Assembly: GCA_036561005.1 (NCBI GenBank)
Contig: DATBQE010000132.1
Coordinates: 1 to 35,450, forward strand
Length of the DNA stretch: 35,450 bases
From: PKWO01 sp036561005
Lineage (GTDB): Bacteria; Pseudomonadota; Gammaproteobacteria; Burkholderiales; Burkholderiaceae_D
Direction of reading: 5' to 3'
Shown: positions 34,439 to 35,450 of the stretch, piece by piece
Layout: every line of letters begins with the position of its first letter
Position numbering within the stretch: position 1 is the stretch's first letter
Notes under the pieces: generated by a model
What the model saw: the letters and a program-made list of their open reading frames with translations, nothing else
Told to the model about the DNA's origin: nothing
Databases searched by the model: none
Position numbers and translations under genes: made by a program

Positions 34439-35158
34439 TCAGACGCGCGTGAAAACCAGATCCCACACGCCGTGGCCCAGCTTCAGGCCGCGATTTTCGA
34501 ATTTGGTGACAGGCCGGTATTGCGGGCGCGGCGCATAAGCTTCCGCAGTATTTTTCAAGGCTGGTTCGGCGCGCAACACTTCCAGCATCTGCTCTGCATA
34601 TTCCTGCCAGTCGGTTGCGCAATGCAAATAGCCGCCGGGGATCAAGCGTGACGCCAGCAGCTGCACCAAGGGCGCCTGGATCAGGCGCCGCTTGTTATGC
34701 CGGGCCTTGTGCCATGGATCGGGAAAGAATACGTGGACACCGGCGAGCGTCGCCGGCGCGATCATATGCGTCAAGACTTCAACCGCATCATGCTGGATCA
34801 GGCGCAGGTTGGTCAAATTTTGCTCACCGATCAGCTTCAGCAGGCTGCCGACGCCAGGCGTATGGACTTCCACACCAAGAAAATCCTTGTCCGGCATGCC
34901 GGCGGCGATTTCAGCGGTCGATGCCCCCATGCCGAAACCGATTTCCAGTATGACCGGTGCGCGGCGACCAAAGGCTTGCTCGAAATCGAGGGCACCTTTC
35001 TGGTAGGGCAAGCAGAATTGCGGGCCGAGTTCTTCGATGGCGCGCGCTTGCGCAGTTGATAGCCGGCCTGCCCGCGTCACAAAGCTGCGGATACGATGTT
35101 CGGTTGGGTCGTAAAACAGGGGTTTGGCCCGGTCTCCCGGTGGATGTTGATCTGACAT
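34439..35158 (-). CDS. trmB: tRNA (guanine-N7)-methyltransferase
   Basis: A 239-residue SAM methyltransferase that makes m7G46 in tRNA. It shows ILEIGFGMGASTAEIA (SAM site), FLGVEVHTPGVGSLL, the catalytic-region VHVFFPDPWHKARHNKRRLI and TDWQEYAEQM, and the terminal TKFENRG. The frame is open 44 codons upstream but ATG 35158 begins the usual family N terminus and has a perfect TATAAT exactly in place for a start at that ATG. It is convergent with recQ, with only 16 bases between the stops and no terminator seen. Confidence 0.95.
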   Translation of the reverse strand: MSDQHPPGDRAKPLFYDPTEHRIRSFVTRAGRLSTAQARAIEELGPQFCLPYQKGALDFEQAFGRRAPVILEIGFGMGASTAEIAAGMPDKDFLGVEVHTPGVGSLLKLIGEQNLTNLRLIQHDAVEVLTHMIAPATLAGVHVFFPDPWHKARHNKRRLIQAPLVQLLASRLIPGGYLHCATDWQEYAEQMLEVLRAEPALKNTAEAYAPRPQYRPVTKFENRGLKLGHGVWDLVFTRV

Positions 35159-35164
35159 GGTGGA

Positions 35165-35170
35165 ATTATA
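35165..35170 (-). promoter_or_regulatory. -10 box of trmB with start at the ATG
   Basis: A perfect TATAAT on the minus strand ends six bases before the trmB ATG, predicting transcription from the ATG itself. There is no Shine-Dalgarno and the -35 is poor. This is the clearest of the leaderless candidates. Confidence 0.5.
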
Positions 35171-35176
35171 AAACGG

Positions 35177-35200
35177 CTTGCAGGTTTTCCGGCCTGCAAG
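35177..35200. promoter_or_regulatory. perfect inverted repeat over the trmB -35 region
   Basis: CTTGCAGG and CCTGCAAG form an 8-bp perfect dyad around an 8-bp centre. It lies just upstream of the trmB -10, where a repressor or activator would bind; as RNA on the plus strand it could fold into a hairpin followed by a T-rich stretch. Confidence 0.4.
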
Positions 35201-35450
35201 TGTAAATGCTTTTTGCGCCGCGAGTAGGCGCGAGATGGAAAATATTCTGAGAATACTTTGGATGTGTGCGAATAGGTACAACTGCTGCACGGCGGCTAGG
35301 AGTCTGCGCAGCAGAGCGAGTCGAAGCGAAATGGGTGGGAAAAGGGCCCAATTTGGCCTCGCTTTTGAGGACTGTAGCCGTAGCTACAGCCGGAAAAACG
35401 GGGGCGAAGTGGTAATGCCGTTCAGTTAAGACTGGACGGCATTTTTCTTT
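35201..35450 (+). ncRNA. candidate structured RNA or riboregulatory leader, ended by a terminator
   Basis: No protein is recognised in this end piece. On the plus strand it contains stems at 35282-35288/35308-35314 (CTGCTGC with GCAGCAG), 35324-35329/35359-35364 (AAGCGA with TCGCTT) and 35372-35378/35383-35389 (CTGTAGC with GCTACAG, 4-base loop), then the terminator at 35414. A TATTCT-G-AGAATA palindrome (35243-35255) lies upstream. No known riboswitch class, 6S, SRP or RNase P motif could be identified. It may be a small RNA or the leader of a gene beyond the window. Confidence 0.3.
35414..35450 (+). terminator. strong Rho-independent terminator on the plus strand
   Basis: A 13-bp stem with one internal mismatch (35414-35426 with 35431-35443), a TAAG loop and a run of T residues (TTTTTCTTT). 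No plus-strand gene ends nearby; recQ stops about 1 kb earlier and trmB lies between on the other strand. Confidence 0.88.

Noticed and set aside
1..35450. CRISPR arrays, tRNA genes, transposases, integrases, toxin-antitoxin or defence genes
   Set aside because: None could be supported on either strand; the window is an ordinary housekeeping and envelope region.

Overview
The window looks like chromosomal DNA of a GC-rich betaproteobacterium, most likely Burkholderiales and probably near Oxalobacteraceae (Herminiimonas, Collimonas, Herbaspirillum). This rests on protein families and gene pairings (PilL/ChpA-type chemotaxis kinase, yqgE-yqgF, waaC-kdoO-waaA, tolC-rhodanese-Pcm-like), not on a database search. 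Coding density is high. I see no tRNA, rRNA, insertion sequence, phage or CRISPR.

Layout. (1) 19-6753: a 2244-residue hybrid histidine kinase of the PilL/ChpA type, closed by a strong terminator. (2) 6811-11213: housekeeping genes: photolyase (minus), divergent yqgE-yqgF-plsC (plus), and apaH (minus). (3) 11214-11579: a 366-bp non-coding, AT-richer region that should carry the promoter of the polysaccharide locus. (4) 11580-24844: a surface-polysaccharide locus, all on plus: rmlB-rmlA-rmlC-rmlD (dTDP-L-rhamnose), manC-gmd-rmd (GDP-D-rhamnose), two GT4 glycosyltransferases, a hexose-6-phosphate mutarotase-like gene, a WecA/WbpL-like initiating transferase, and a phosphomannomutase/phosphoglucomutase. 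(5) 24861-28129: LPS inner core: waaC, a Kdo 3-hydroxylase (kdoO) and waaA. (6) 28153-31453, minus: tolC, rhodanese, a Pcm-like methyltransferase and a TetR regulator with a clear promoter and an overlapping palindromic operator. (7) 31677-34422, plus: uppP and recQ. (8) 34439-35158, minus: trmB. (9) 35159-35450: a non-coding end rich in hairpins and ending in a strong plus-strand terminator.

How the genes fit together. Regions 4, 5 and uppP form an envelope-glycan block. The phosphohexomutase and ManC supply GDP-mannose, Gmd and Rmd turn it into GDP-D-rhamnose, and RmlABCD make dTDP-L-rhamnose. The WbpL-like protein would load the first sugar on undecaprenyl phosphate and the two GT4 enzymes would extend it. 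WaaA, KdoO and WaaC build and modify the lipid A-Kdo-heptose acceptor, and UppP recycles the carrier. No flippase, polymerase, ABC exporter or O-antigen ligase is in the window.

Most interesting signals: a recurring arrangement in which a -10-like hexamer ends exactly six bases before an ATG that lacks a good Shine-Dalgarno (yqgE, the phosphohexomutase gene, trmB, more weakly kdoO, and apaH one base off), suggesting leaderless mRNAs; an 88-bp inverted-repeat structure between the two glycosyltransferase genes; small out-of-frame ORFs that bridge operon gaps and end at or over the next start codon; a complete TetR autoregulatory site; and a structured, terminator-ended region at the right edge that may be a small RNA or riboregulator.
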